DNA of 64,000 bases from NCBI GenBank assembly GCA_018970545.1, contig JAGWWC010000002.1, forward strand, positions 1 through 64,000, given 5' to 3'. Position 1 is the first letter of the stretch. The number at the start of each line of letters is the position of its first letter. Both the position numbers and the translations under genes were made by a program. The notes under the pieces were generated by a model, which ran no database searches, had not been told where the DNA came from, and was given only the letters and a program-made list of their open reading frames with translations. Below are positions 9,310 to 18,845 of the stretch, piece after piece. This stretch comes from Betaproteobacteria bacterium (GTDB lineage: Bacteria > Pseudomonadota > Gammaproteobacteria > Burkholderiales > Burkholderiaceae_A).

Positions 9310-10629
9310 ATGGCCTCTGTCATGTCAATGAAAACCGACCGTTACGCCGATCTGCGTAAGCGGCTGGTCTTTTTGTTGCTGGCACTGGTGGTTTATCGGA
9401 TTGGGGCCCATATTCCGGTGCCCGGCATTGATCCCGATCAGCTGGCCCAGCTGTTTAAGTCGCAGGCCGGCGGTATCCTTGGGCTGTTCAACATGTTTTC
9501 GGGGGGCGCCTTGTCGCGCTTCACCGTATTTGCCTTAGGCATCATGCCGTACATCTCTGCTTCGATCATCATGCAGCTGATGACCGTGGTCTCGCCCCAC
9601 CTTGAGGCACTGAAAAAAGAGGGTGAGGCGGGCCGAAGAAAAATCACGCAGTACACACGCTATGCCACCGTCGGCTTGGCGATTGTTCAGGCCATCGGAA
9701 TTTCGGTGGCCCTCGAGTCCCAGCCTGGCCTGGTTGTGGATCCCGGCCTGATGTTCCGGTTTGTGACGGTGGTATCGCTGGTAACCGGCACCATGTTTCT
9801 GATGTGGCTCGGCGAGCAGATCACCGAGCGCGGCCTGGGTAATGGCATCTCCATCATCATCTTTGCAGGCATCGCAGCAGGCCTGCCGAGCGCCCTGGGC
9901 GGACTCTTTGAGCTTGTGCGAACGGGCTCCATGACCGCAATCGCGCTGCTTTTCATCGTATTCCTGGTTGTGCTGGTGACGGCATTCGTTTGTTTTGTTG
10001 AGCGCGGACAGCGCAAGATTTTGGTGAATTACGCCAAGCGTCAGGTGGGCAACAAGGTCTACGCAGGTCAGACATCACATCTGCCGTTAAAGCTCAACAT
10101 GTCGGGCGTCATTCCACCGATTTTTGCCTCCAGCATCATTCTCTTTCCCGCGACATTGTCGTCTTGGTTTAGCTCGGGCGAGGGCGGCATGCGCTGGCTA
10201 TCGGACATCGCTGCGTCGTTGTCTCCGGGACAGCCGCTTTACATTGCCTTGTATGCAGCCGCAATTGTCTTTTTCTGCTTTTTCTACACCGCGCTGGTGT
10301 TTAATAGTAAAGAGACCGCTGATAACCTGAAAAAATCAGGTGCCCTGATCCCGGGCATTCGTCCTGGCGATCAGACCGCGAAATTCATCGACAAGATTCT
10401 GATGCGTCTGACCCTGGTGGGCGCGGCCTATATCACTTTGGTCTGCCTGCTGCCCGAGTTTTTGGTGCTGAAGTGGAATGTACCGTTTTATTTCGGTGGC
10501 ACCTCGTTGCTGATTATTGTGGTGGTCACGATGGACTTCATGGCACAGGTTCAGGCCTACATGATGTCGCAGCAATACGAGAGCCTGCTGAAAAAATCGC
10601 ATTTCAAAACAGGAGGGTTCGCGCGTTAA
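9310..10629 (+). CDS. secY: Preprotein translocase subunit SecY
   Basis: SecY is the channel of the SecYEG translocon in the inner membrane. The 439-residue product has ten hydrophobic segments. Family motifs include PGIDPDQL in the first periplasmic loop (plug region), [28 protein letters not shown] and [16 protein letters not shown], with the cytoplasmic loop [16 protein letters not shown]. ATGs at 9322 and 9328 are possible alternative starts. The stop TAA shares its last base with the infA ATG (TAATG), so infA is probably translated by re-initiation. Confidence 0.99.
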   Translation: MASVMSMKTDRYADLRKRLVFLLLALVVYRIGAHIPVPGIDPDQLAQLFKSQAGGILGLFNMFSGGALSRFTVFALGIMPYISASIIMQLMTVVSPHLEALKKEGEAGRRKITQYTRYATVGLAIVQAIGISVALESQPGLVVDPGLMFRFVTVVSLVTGTMFLMWLGEQITERGLGNGISIIIFAGIAAGLPSALGGLFELVRTGSMTAIALLFIVFLVVLVTAFVCFVERGQRKILVNYAKRQVGNKVYAGQTSHLPLKLNMSGVIPPIFASSIILFPATLSSWFSSGEGGMRWLSDIAASLSPGQPLYIALYAAAIVFFCFFYTALVFNSKETADNLKKSGALIPGIRPGDQTAKFIDKILMRLTLVGAAYITLVCLLPEFLVLKWNVPFYFGGTSLLIIVVVTMDFMAQVQAYMMSQQYESLLKKSHFKTGGFAR

Positions 10630-10847
10630 TGGCGAAAGATGATGCGATTCAGATGCAGGGAGAGGTCATTGAAAACCTGCCCAATGCGACGTTTCGCGTG
10701 AAACTGGAAAACGGCCATGTCGTTCTGGGCCACATCTCCGGCCGGATGCGGATGCACTACATCCGTATTCTCCCCGGCGATAAGGTCACGGTCGAGATGA
10801 CCCCCTACGATTTAACCCGTGCACGGATTGTGTTCCGTGCCAAGTAA
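10629..10847 (+). CDS. infA: Translation initiation factor IF-1
   Basis: IF-1 binds the 30S A site during initiation. The 72-residue product ([20 protein letters not shown] to ARIVFRAK) is a complete S1-type OB fold with the [19 protein letters not shown] block. The ATG overlaps the secY stop by one base, although a longer frame starts upstream within secY. Gene order secY-infA-rpmJ-rpsM is usual for betaproteobacteria; E. coli has infA elsewhere. Confidence 0.98.
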   Translation: MAKDDAIQMQGEVIENLPNATFRVKLENGHVVLGHISGRMRMHYIRILPGDKVTVEMTPYDLTRARIVFRAK

Positions 10848-10865
10848 GAAAAGAGGAAACGGCCT

Positions 10866-10979
10866 ATGAAAGTGTTGGCATCCGTTCGGCGTATCTGCCG
10901 TAACTGCAAGATTATTCGTCGCCATGGCGTGGTCCGCGTGATCTGTACAGATCCGCGTCACAAGCAGCGCCAGGGCTAA
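10866..10979 (+). CDS. rpmJ: 50S ribosomal protein L36, zinc-binding type
   Basis: This 37-residue protein is one of the smallest in the cluster. It reads [20 protein letters not shown] and continues to [11 protein letters not shown], with Cys11, Cys14, Cys27 and His32 forming the zinc-ribbon ligands. GAGGAAAC precedes the start. Zinc-free L36 paralogues are induced under zinc starvation in other bacteria; this copy is the zinc form. Confidence 0.98.
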   Translation: MKVLASVRRICRNCKIIRRHGVVRVICTDPRHKQRQG

Positions 10980-11003
10980 CTTTAGGGAAATCAGGAGCAC
11001 ACC

Positions 11004-11369
11004 ATGGCACGTATTGCCGGCATCAACATCCCGAATCATCAACATGCAGAGATCGGCCTGACGGCGATCTTCGGTATTGGACGCCCCCGGGCCCGCGATA
11101 TTTGCGACGCGGCCGGCGTTCCCTATGCGAAGAAAGTCAAGGACCTGACCGATGACGAACTCGAACGTCTGCGGGCTGAGGTCGGAAAATTCACTACCGA
11201 GGGTGATTTGCGCCGTGAGGTTTCGATGAGCATTAAGCGGCTAATGGATTTGGGCTGCTATCGCGGAATGCGTCATCGTCGCGGCCTGCCGGTTCGGGGC
11301 CAGCGGACCCGAACGAACGCGCGCACCCGCAAGGGCCCGAAAAAGGCCGCAGCATCACTGAAGAAATAA
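11004..11369 (+). CDS. rpsM: 30S ribosomal protein S13
   Basis: S13 bridges the 30S head to the 50S subunit and P-site tRNA. The 121-residue product has [38 protein letters not shown] (helix-hairpin-helix type) and the C-terminal [19 protein letters not shown] tail. AGGAG lies 9 bases upstream. It is the first gene of the alpha operon part. Confidence 0.99.
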   Translation: MARIAGINIPNHQHAEIGLTAIFGIGRPRARDICDAAGVPYAKKVKDLTDDELERLRAEVGKFTTEGDLRREVSMSIKRLMDLGCYRGMRHRRGLPVRGQRTRTNARTRKGPKKAAASLKK

Positions 11370-11387
11370 GTCTCGAGAGGCAAGATC

Positions 11388-11795
11388 ATGGCAAAAGCAG
11401 GCACGACGACTGGCGCATCGCAGCGCACCCGTAAAAAAGTTCGTAAAAACGTGACGGATGCGGTCGCACATATCCACGCGTCCTTTAACAACACCATCAT
11501 CACCATCACTGACCGGCAAGGCAATGCGCTGTCTTGGGCCTCCAGTGGCGGTGCGGGATTCAAAGGCTCGCGCAAAAGCACTCCGTTTGCCGCTCAAGTG
11601 GCCGCCGAGTCCGCTGGCCGGGTGGCGCTCGAGTGCGGTGTGAAAAACATTGAGGTCCGCATTACGGGCCCCGGACCGGGCCGCGAGTCGACGGTTCGTG
11701 CGCTCAATGCACTGGGCATCAAGGTGACACAGATCTCGGATATCACGCCGGTGCCGCACAACGGCTGCCGGCCCCCGAAGCGCCGTCGCATTTAA
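11388..11795 (+). CDS. rpsK: 30S ribosomal protein S11
   Basis: S11 lies on the platform, near the E site and the mRNA exit. The 135-residue product has [20 protein letters not shown], the [19 protein letters not shown] block and the C-terminal [18 protein letters not shown] signature. It is followed by a 119-base gap before rpsD that holds an imperfect CCCGG/CCGGG hairpin at about 11812-11836 and no clear promoter. Confidence 0.99.
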   Translation: MAKAGTTTGASQRTRKKVRKNVTDAVAHIHASFNNTIITITDRQGNALSWASSGGAGFKGSRKSTPFAAQVAAESAGRVALECGVKNIEVRITGPGPGRESTVRALNALGIKVTQISDITPVPHNGCRPPKRRRI

Positions 11796-11914
11796 TTTTG
11801 TAGTACAGGCCCCGGCGATCATGCGTTGTCCGGGTTATTGAAAGACCACCGTCGGAGATCGCTCTGACATCTCGTAGCTAATCAAATGCTGCGTTTTTCG
11901 AAAAAGGAATCGAA

Positions 11915-12538
11915 GTGGCACGTTACTCTGGACCACGTTGTAAATTATCGCGGCGGGAAGGCACCGACCTTGGGCTGAAAAGCGCCCGACGCTCGCTTGA
12001 TTCAAAATGTAAGCAAGACAGTAAGCCTGGCCAGCATGGCCGAACCTCGGGCGCGCGCCTGTCGGACTACGGCAAGCAGCTGCGCGAGAAACAGAAGGTA
12101 AAGCGTATCTACGGCATGCTGGAGCGCCAGTTCCGCCGATACTTTGCCAATGCCAGCCAGGCCAAGGGCAATACGGGCGAGAGTCTGCTGCAGTTATTGG
12201 AGTCGCGGCTCGACAATGTCGTCTATCGCATGGGGTTTGGTTCGACCCGGGCCGAGGCCCGTCAGCTGGTCAGCCATCGGTCCATTCTGGTCAATGGCAA
12301 GTGCGTCAATATCCCCTCTGCCCACATCCGGCCGAATGATGTCATCTCACTGACCGACAAATCAAAGGCTCAGGCACGCGTGATCTCCTCGGTGCAGCTG
12401 GCCGAACAGAATGGGTTTCCCGCCTGGGTCTCGGTGGATCCGAAAAAAATGGAAGGTGTTTTTAAGCAGCTTCCCGACCGCTCCGATCTACCTGCCGACA
12501 TCAATGAGAGCTTGATTGTTGAGTTGTACTCACGCTAA
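11915..12538 (+). CDS. rpsD: 30S ribosomal protein S4
   Basis: S4 nucleates 30S assembly and in E. coli represses the alpha operon. The 207-residue product starts at GTG ([19 protein letters not shown] follows) with AAGGAA upstream, and contains the S4 RNA-binding domain [20 protein letters not shown] and [15 protein letters not shown]. The GTG start and the 119-base upstream gap may reflect its own translational control. Confidence 0.98.
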   Translation: MARYSGPRCKLSRREGTDLGLKSARRSLDSKCKQDSKPGQHGRTSGARLSDYGKQLREKQKVKRIYGMLERQFRRYFANASQAKGNTGESLLQLLESRLDNVVYRMGFGSTRAEARQLVSHRSILVNGKCVNIPSAHIRPNDVISLTDKSKAQARVISSVQLAEQNGFPAWVSVDPKKMEGVFKQLPDRSDLPADINESLIVELYSR

Positions 12539-12556
12539 TCACCGCGAAGGAACCGT

Positions 12557-13531
12557 ATGCAAACAGCATTTCTAAAGCCACGCATTATTGAAGTCGAGCC
12601 GACTGGGTCGAATTCGGCCAAGATCGTGATGGAGCCCTTTGAGCGGGGCTTTGGCCATACGCTGGGCAACGCCCTGCGTCGCGTATTGCTCTCTTCGATG
12701 GAGGGCTTCGCACCGACCGAGGTGCAGATCGCAGGCGTGGTCCACGAGTACTCCACGATCGAAGGTGTTCAAGAAGATGTCGTGGATCTGCTGCTCAACC
12801 TCAAAGGCGTCGTGTTTGACCTCGAGGGCCGTAACGACGTTCTGATCTCGCTGCGCAAGCAGGGCGGCGGCGTTGTGAAGGCCTCTGATTTCGACCTCCC
12901 GCATGATGTCAAAGTGATCAATCCGGATCACGTGCTGGCCCATGTATCGGATAACACCAAACTCGAGTTGCAGGTTCGGGTTGAGAAAGGCCGTGGTTAC
13001 GTGCCGGGCACGCTCAGGACAATGGCTGACGAGGGCAGCCGCGCGATCGGTCGCATCGTGCTGGATGCATCGTTTTCGCCGATTCGTCGCGTCAGCTACA
13101 CCGTAGAGAGTGCCCGCGTGGAGCAGCGCACCGACCTCGATCGGCTGGTCATCGAGGTGCAGACCAATGGCGTGATCAATCCTGAGGATGCCGTTCGTCG
13201 GGCGGCCCGCATTCTGGTGGACCAGCTCTCTGTGTTTGCGGCCCTTGAGGGCGGCGAGCAGGTCGCCGAGGCAGGCCGCGGCGTGAGCGTGGATCCGATG
13301 TTATTACGCCCGGTCGATGATCTGGAGCTCACCGTACGTTCGGCCAACTGCCTAAAGGCAGAGAGCATTTACTACATCGGTGATTTGATTCAGCGGACTG
13401 AAAACGAGCTGCTCAAGACCCCGAACCTTGGCCGTAAATCGTTAAATGAAATCAAAGAGGTCCTTGCCTCGCGTGGCCTGACTCTTGGCATGAAGCTAGA
13501 GAACTGGCCGCCCGCAGGAATGGATCGTTAA
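12557..13531 (+). CDS. rpoA: RNA polymerase alpha subunit
   Basis: The alpha subunit dimerises to start RNA polymerase assembly, and its C-terminal domain contacts UP elements and activators. The 324-residue product has the N-terminal domain ([19 protein letters not shown] near residues 33-51), an acidic linker, and a C-terminal domain ending with [18 protein letters not shown] and [18 protein letters not shown] (about 260-315). All regions are intact. It follows rpsD by 18 bases. Confidence 0.99.
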   Translation: MQTAFLKPRIIEVEPTGSNSAKIVMEPFERGFGHTLGNALRRVLLSSMEGFAPTEVQIAGVVHEYSTIEGVQEDVVDLLLNLKGVVFDLEGRNDVLISLRKQGGGVVKASDFDLPHDVKVINPDHVLAHVSDNTKLELQVRVEKGRGYVPGTLRTMADEGSRAIGRIVLDASFSPIRRVSYTVESARVEQRTDLDRLVIEVQTNGVINPEDAVRRAARILVDQLSVFAALEGGEQVAEAGRGVSVDPMLLRPVDDLELTVRSANCLKAESIYYIGDLIQRTENELLKTPNLGRKSLNEIKEVLASRGLTLGMKLENWPPAGMDR

Positions 13532-13547
13532 TCAACAGCAATGACGT

Positions 13548-13569
13548 CGGGGGCCGCTTCCGGCCCCCG
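13548..13569 (+). repeat. GC-only hairpin between rpoA and rplQ
   Basis: CGGGGGCCG (13548-13556) pairs perfectly with CGGCCCCCG (13561-13569) over a CTTC tetraloop. No T run follows, so it is not an ordinary terminator. It sits 19 bases before the rplQ ATG and could protect the upstream mRNA end or tune L17 output relative to alpha. Confidence 0.7.
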
Positions 13570-13588
13570 GATGTTTGAGGAGAATCCC

Positions 13589-13990
13589 ATGCGTCACCGT
13601 CTCGGATTACGCAAATTAAATCGAACCTCCAGCCATCGGCTGGCGATGCTGCGCAATATGGCCAACGCCCTGTTGCGTCACGAGTCGATCCGAACCACAC
13701 TTCCTAAGGCCAAAGAGCTTCGTCGGGTGGTTGAGCCTCTGATTACGATAGGCAAGAGCCCAACGCTGGCCAACCGGCGTCTTGCCTTTGATCGACTCCG
13801 TGATCGCGAGATCGTTGGCAAGCTATTTGCGGAGATCGGTCCCCGCTATGCATCGCGTCCGGGTGGCTACTGCAGGATTTTGAAGTTTGGTTTTCGGCCT
13901 GGTGATAATGCGCCAATGGCCCTCATGGAGTTGGTGGATCGGCCCGAGCCCGCTGCGGAGGCGGCTCCTGTTGAGCAGAAGGCAGCCTGA
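13589..13990 (+). CDS. rplQ: 50S ribosomal protein L17
   Basis: L17 is a 50S surface protein near the tunnel exit. The start at 13589 ([17 protein letters not shown]) is set by GAGGAGAA just upstream; the same frame extends further upstream without similarity. The product has 133 residues, with the [20 protein letters not shown] core and a short acidic Ala/Glu-rich tail. It is the last gene of the ribosomal cluster. Confidence 0.98.
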   Translation: MRHRLGLRKLNRTSSHRLAMLRNMANALLRHESIRTTLPKAKELRRVVEPLITIGKSPTLANRRLAFDRLRDREIVGKLFAEIGPRYASRPGGYCRILKFGFRPGDNAPMALMELVDRPEPAAEAAPVEQKAA

Positions 13991-14023
13991 GTAATCCAAC
14001 GTTAGCCGTCTTGAGAAAACCAA

Positions 14024-14059
14024 AGCCCGGGTGAGCGCGCGTTCGCGTAAGTCCGGGCT
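14024..14059 (-). terminator. Probable terminator of hemB
   Basis: AGCCCGG (14024-14030) pairs with CCGGGCT (14053-14059); the loop itself can fold (GCG/CGC). Read on the minus strand the stem is followed by TTGGTTTT, which suits termination of hemB. The plus-strand side has no T run, so rplQ transcripts may be stopped only partly. Confidence 0.6.
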
Positions 14060-14062
14060 GAA

Positions 14063-15076
<1,014 letters not shown>

Positions 15077-15095
15077 TTATCTTGTGTGGTTATTA

Positions 15096-15125
15096 TTGGA
15101 AAGTTTTCTGTCTTAGACATATCAT
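15096..15125 (+). promoter_or_regulatory. Candidate promoter of the engB-linked small RNA
   Basis: TTGGAA (15096-15101) and TATCAT (15120-15125) are separated by 18 bases on the plus strand, matching sigma70 at 4 of 6 and 5 of 6 positions. Transcription would begin near 15132. No plus-strand protein gene lies downstream before the terminator, so the promoter would serve the small RNA only. The hemB start lies divergently about 25 bases away. Confidence 0.45.
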
Positions 15126-15131
15126 GAACAC

Positions 15132-15225
15132 AGGCGACTTGTCGTCTCCCGCTTCTCCTCCCTGAGCGGGTGCCTAACCCATTTAGGCGTTCCCGCCCGG
15201 CGATCACCTCGCCGGGTTTTTTTTT
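15132..15225 (+). ncRNA. Candidate small regulatory RNA between hemB and engB
   Basis: About 94 nt between a sigma70-like promoter and a strong terminator fold into three clear stems. CCCGCT (15148-15153) pairs with AGCGGG (15165-15170) and exposes the 11-nt loop TCTCCTCCCTG, a pyrimidine-rich sequence complementary to Shine-Dalgarno sites. GCCTAA (15172-15177) pairs with TTAGGC (15183-15188). The terminator stem is CCCGGCGA (15196-15203) with TCGCCGGG (15209-15216), followed by nine T. The orientation is convergent with engB and overlaps its last codons. Spot 42 (enterobacteria) and ErsA (Pseudomonas) also lie beside engB, so this may be a positional counterpart. Expression is not shown. Confidence 0.6.
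15196..15225 (+). terminator. Strong intrinsic terminator on the plus strand
   Basis: A perfect 8-bp stem CCCGGCGA/TCGCCGGG with loop TCACC is followed directly by nine T. It is the best terminator in the window, yet no plus-strand protein gene lies upstream of it (hemB and engB are both on the minus strand). Part of it encodes the engB C-terminus (Lys-Lys-Asn-Pro-Ala-Arg). Confidence 0.85.
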
Positions 15226-15905
15226 GCAACTTTCGGCTCGGGCTGGGCAGATGGCAGGTGCCACCATTGTGCAATTTTTTCGACCGCCTCGTCGCGGCCC
15301 AGTCTCTGGGAGGCCGAAAAAAGGCTGACTGAACAGTCTCTTCCCCAGGACGCTTTTTCTGCAGCAATTAGCCTGCGGGCCTGTGCCAGGGCGATCGCCT
15401 GCTCATTTCGGGTGAGTTTGTCGGCCTTGGTGAGCAGCACGTGAATTGGCCGATTGCGGCGATCGAACCATTGCAGCATTTGTCGATCAAGCGGCCCGAA
15501 GGGATGGCGAATATCCATGACCAAAATTAGGCCAACCAAGCTGGCCCGCGTCTCTAGAAATGTTGCAAGCTCCCTCTGCCAGCGGGCCTTGATTGCCTGG
15601 CTGACGGCCGCATAGCCATAGCCCGGAAGATCAACAAGCCGGCCCACCTCTTGCTCGTGGTGGTGCAGGGTGAAGACATTCATCAGCTGGGTACGCCCCG
15701 GGGTTTTGCTGCTAAAGGCGAGCCGTCGGCGGTTGCAGATTAAATTCATGGCCGATGACTTGCCTGCGTTGGAGCGGCCGGCGATGGCGATCTCGCCAGG
15801 CCCGTCGGCGGGCAGTTCGGCCGTTTTTGATGCGCTGGTCAGAAAGCTGATGTTTTGGATCCAATCCTTCAGAGGCGGCATTAATCCGTGGGCTGACGCG
15901 GTCAT
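15204..15905 (-). CDS. engB: Ribosome biogenesis GTP-binding protein EngB (YsxC/YihA)
   Basis: EngB is a TRAFAC-class GTPase needed for late 50S assembly. The 233-residue product has the P-loop GRSNAGKSS at about residues 43-51, switch I TPGRTQLMNVF, G3 VDLPGYGYAAVS and G4 LTKADKLTRNE. It is somewhat longer than E. coli YihA (210), with a Lys/Pro-rich C-terminal end whose DNA overlaps the plus-strand terminator. An ATG at residue 9 is an alternative start. It diverges from the cytochrome c4 gene. Confidence 0.97.
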   Translation of the reverse strand: MTASAHGLMPPLKDWIQNISFLTSASKTAELPADGPGEIAIAGRSNAGKSSAMNLICNRRRLAFSSKTPGRTQLMNVFTLHHHEQEVGRLVDLPGYGYAAVSQAIKARWQRELATFLETRASLVGLILVMDIRHPFGPLDRQMLQWFDRRNRPIHVLLTKADKLTRNEQAIALAQARRLIAAEKASWGRDCSVSLFSASQRLGRDEAVEKIAQWWHLPSAQPEPKVAKKNPAR

Positions 15906-15964
15906 CTCGACGGTGGACTCGACTAAAATAAGACAGTTAAATGTAATCGTTGCTGGGAGTGATT

Positions 15965-16672
15965 ATGCGTTGCAAGTTTGACATGGTTCATAAGCGCCTT
16001 CGCGTGCTGAAAAATGCACTGCGGGGATCGTTGTCAGTGGCCTTGTTTTCATCGGCTATGGTGGTGGGAGTCTCAACATCCGCAATGGCCGCTGATCCCG
16101 TGACCACAAAGAAACCCGTTGACATCGCCAAAGGCAAGGTTGCTGCAGCGGCAGTCTGCGCAGGCTGTCACATGCCGGATGGCAACAGCGTGATTGCTCA
16201 GAACCCGATTCTTGCCGGGCAGCATGCCGCCTACATTGAAAAGCAGCTTGTGAACTTTCGCCTAAAGCCAGGCGCCAAGGCGCCAGAGCGCAACAACGCC
16301 ATCATGCAGGGCTTTGCCACCATGCTCTCTGAAGACGACATGCGTAATCTCGGCGCTTTTTATGCATCGCAGACACCGAAATCCGCCTCACCCAAGCGCA
16401 AGGAATTGGTCGCAGCAGGCGAGCGTATTTATCGCGCAGGTATTCCGGAAAAGGGTTTACCAGCTTGTGCAGGATGTCATGGCCCTGGCGCTGCGGGGAT
16501 TCCGGCGCAGTATCCGAGACTTGCAGGTCAGCATCCCGAATACACTGAGGCCACGCTGAACGCATTTCGTGGCGGCCAGCGCAAGAACAGCAGCCAGATG
16601 ACCACCATCGCCTCGAAGATGTCCGACGCCGAGGTGGCCGCAGTCTCCGAGTACGTTGCCTCACTGCGCTGA
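15965..16672 (+). CDS. Cytochrome c4, dihaem
   Basis: Cytochrome c4 is a periplasmic electron carrier to terminal oxidases. The chosen ATG (15965) follows GGGAGT and gives 235 residues. An N-terminal signal peptide ends near SAMA-ADP. Two class I cytochrome domains each contain CAGCH (VCAGCHMPDG and ACAGCHGPGA) with axial Met candidates in QGFATMLS and SSQMTTIASKM. The System II haem-ligation genes follow, and they would attach its haems. The pair c4-engB is also found in pseudomonads. Confidence 0.95.
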   Translation: MRCKFDMVHKRLRVLKNALRGSLSVALFSSAMVVGVSTSAMAADPVTTKKPVDIAKGKVAAAAVCAGCHMPDGNSVIAQNPILAGQHAAYIEKQLVNFRLKPGAKAPERNNAIMQGFATMLSEDDMRNLGAFYASQTPKSASPKRKELVAAGERIYRAGIPEKGLPACAGCHGPGAAGIPAQYPRLAGQHPEYTEATLNAFRGGQRKNSSQMTTIASKMSDAEVAAVSEYVASLR

Positions 16673-16724
16673 TTACGTGAGCGGCCTGTAAAGCGCGGCC
16701 CGCCCGTTCGCTTGCGACGCGCAC

Positions 16725-18845
16725 ATGAATCAGACTCCTGCTTCCCTTGAGGGGGCCGATTCGTCGGGCCCCTCTACTTCTGGCCTAGAACTCAAAGCCC
16801 AACACCCTCTCGTTGCCGAGGCGGTCGAGCTCCTCAGCTCGATGCGTTTTGCAATTTCTGCCTTGGTGGTGGTCTGCATTGCCAGTGCGATTGGCACCAT
16901 CGTTGGCCAAAACGCGCCATCCATCAATTATGTAAATCAGTTCGGGGCGTTTTGGGCCGAGGTATTTTCTGCGCTTGATGTGGTGCGGGTTTATAACGCG
17001 CCTTGGTTTTTGGTCATCATGGGCCTGATGCTGGTCTCAACGAGCCTGTGCCTGATTCGCAATACACCGAAGATGCTCCGAGAGGCCCGCTCTTGGCGTG
17101 ACCAGGTTCGTGATTCCACCTTTCCAGCATTTAAGCATCGTGCGGCTGTTGCGCTTGCGGCGTCATCAGCCGAGCAGCGACTGGCAGAATTTTCAGTGGC
17201 TCTTCGTGAGCGCGGTTATCGTCTGCGCACCGTTGAGCCGCAGGCAGCCGGTCGGCTTCCCCTGCTGGTGGCGCGCAAGGGCACGTCGAATCGGCTGGGC
17301 TACATCTCGGCCCATCTCGCGATTGTGGTGATCTCTTTGGGCGGCCTACTGGACAGCGAGTTGCCGCTTCGAACCATGGCCTGGTGGACCGACAAAGCCC
17401 CGCTGCAGATGAATCAATTTCAGGGCAATGAAGTTCCAGGCAGTGCACGGCTGCCTGCACACACGCCGAGCTATCGGGCCAATTCGCTGGTGCCCGAGGG
17501 TGGCACCACGGATGTTGCAGTGGTGGCCCAGGGCAATGGCTCGCTGCTCTTGGACCTGCCATTTGAATTGCATCTCAAGCAGTTTCGTATTGAGTACTAC
17601 CCCACCGGCATGCCCAAGCTTTTTGCAAGTGATGTGGTCTTGAAAGACAAAGAAACAGGCCAAGAGAAGACCGCGACCATTGAAGTTAACAAGCCGCTGA
17701 TCCACCGGGGTGTGGCGATTTATCAGTCAAGTTTCGACGATGGCGGCTCCCATCTAAAACTGACTGCGTATCCGATGGCGGGCCCGATACGCAGCGGACT
17801 GCCGGTGGATCTGACGGTTGGGCAGAGCGTTGGCTTAAAAAATTCCCAGAGCAATCTCTCTTTGGAGCTCACAGGATTTAAGCCGATTAATGTTGAAAAC
17901 ATGGGTGAACCGCCGGACGACCGTGAGGCCGAAGATCCTTTCAAAAAACATGTCGCCACCGTGTTATCGCCCGCGTTGAATTCCGAAAAATCCAAGCAGC
18001 TGCGCAATGTTGGGCCATCGATTAACTACAAGCTTCGCGATGGCAGCGGTCAGGCAAAAGAGTTTCATACCTACATGCTGCCGATCGAGCTTGAGGGTGC
18101 GCGAGTTTATCTGGCGGGCGTGCGCAACTCGCCGGATGAGCAGTTTCGTTATCTGCGGATTCCCGCCGACGCGAAAGACTCCCTTGATGAATTCATGCGG
18201 CTGCGGGCTGCCATGGCGGATCCGGCCATGCGGGCGGCGGCCTCACGCCGGTTCGCAGCTCAGTCGGCGCCTGTGAACGTTTCAGCAACGCTGGCCGAGA
18301 GCGCCCAGAAAGCCTTGGAGGCGGTCGCGGAAGGGGGCATCAATCAACTGGGACAGCTGCTGGAAAAAACCGTGCCCGAGGCTGAGCGCGAGCGGGCTGC
18401 CGAGATCGTGCTGCGGCTCCTCACAGGCGCCTTCTGGGAGCTCTGGCAGCAGGCTCGAACCAAAGATGGCCTTCGGCCACTTGAGCGTAACGAAGACAAT
18501 GTCCGATTTGCCCAGCTGGCCCTGAATGCGGTGAGTGATGCCCAGCTCTTCGGTGCGCCCCTGCTGGTGGCGCTTAATGACTTTCAAGAGGTCAAGGCCA
18601 GTGTGTTTCAGGTCACGCGCTCACCGGGCAAGACCACCGTCTATATAGGGTGTCTGTTGCTCACCCTGGGCGTTTTCGCGATGCTCTATGTCCAGGAGCG
18701 TCGGGTCTGGCTGTGGTCTCAGAATCAGGGGGGCGAGGTTGAGCTGAAGATGGCTGCCTCGACACCCCGCCAGACTGTCGATTTTGAAAAGGAATTTTCC
18801 GCTCTGTCAGCGGTCTTATCGGCCAACGGAGAACGTCGAACATGA
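16725..18845 (+). CDS. resB: System II cytochrome c biogenesis protein ResB (CcsB-like)
   Basis: ResB with CcsA forms the complex that moves haem and ligates it to apocytochromes on the periplasmic side. The 706-residue product has three N-terminal membrane segments (AISALVVVCIASAIGTIVG; WFLVIMGLMLVSTSLCLI; LGYISAHLAIVVISLGGLL), a periplasmic region of about 400 residues, and a last segment near residue 650 (TTVYIGCLLLTLGVFAMLYV). The stretch QLLEKTVPEAERERAAEIVL inside the periplasmic part looks helical. Its stop overlaps the ccsA start by 4 bases. Confidence 0.96.
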   Translation: MNQTPASLEGADSSGPSTSGLELKAQHPLVAEAVELLSSMRFAISALVVVCIASAIGTIVGQNAPSINYVNQFGAFWAEVFSALDVVRVYNAPWFLVIMGLMLVSTSLCLIRNTPKMLREARSWRDQVRDSTFPAFKHRAAVALAASSAEQRLAEFSVALRERGYRLRTVEPQAAGRLPLLVARKGTSNRLGYISAHLAIVVISLGGLLDSELPLRTMAWWTDKAPLQMNQFQGNEVPGSARLPAHTPSYRANSLVPEGGTTDVAVVAQGNGSLLLDLPFELHLKQFRIEYYPTGMPKLFASDVVLKDKETGQEKTATIEVNKPLIHRGVAIYQSSFDDGGSHLKLTAYPMAGPIRSGLPVDLTVGQSVGLKNSQSNLSLELTGFKPINVENMGEPPDDREAEDPFKKHVATVLSPALNSEKSKQLRNVGPSINYKLRDGSGQAKEFHTYMLPIELEGARVYLAGVRNSPDEQFRYLRIPADAKDSLDEFMRLRAAMADPAMRAAASRRFAAQSAPVNVSATLAESAQKALEAVAEGGINQLGQLLEKTVPEAERERAAEIVLRLLTGAFWELWQQARTKDGLRPLERNEDNVRFAQLALNAVSDAQLFGAPLLVALNDFQEVKASVFQVTRSPGKTTVYIGCLLLTLGVFAMLYVQERRVWLWSQNQGGEVELKMAASTPRQTVDFEKEFSALSAVLSANGERRT

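Noticed and set aside
11796-11914. Separate promoter for rpsD-rpoA
   Set aside because: The gap has an imperfect hairpin but no pair of -35 and -10 hexamers with acceptable spacing.
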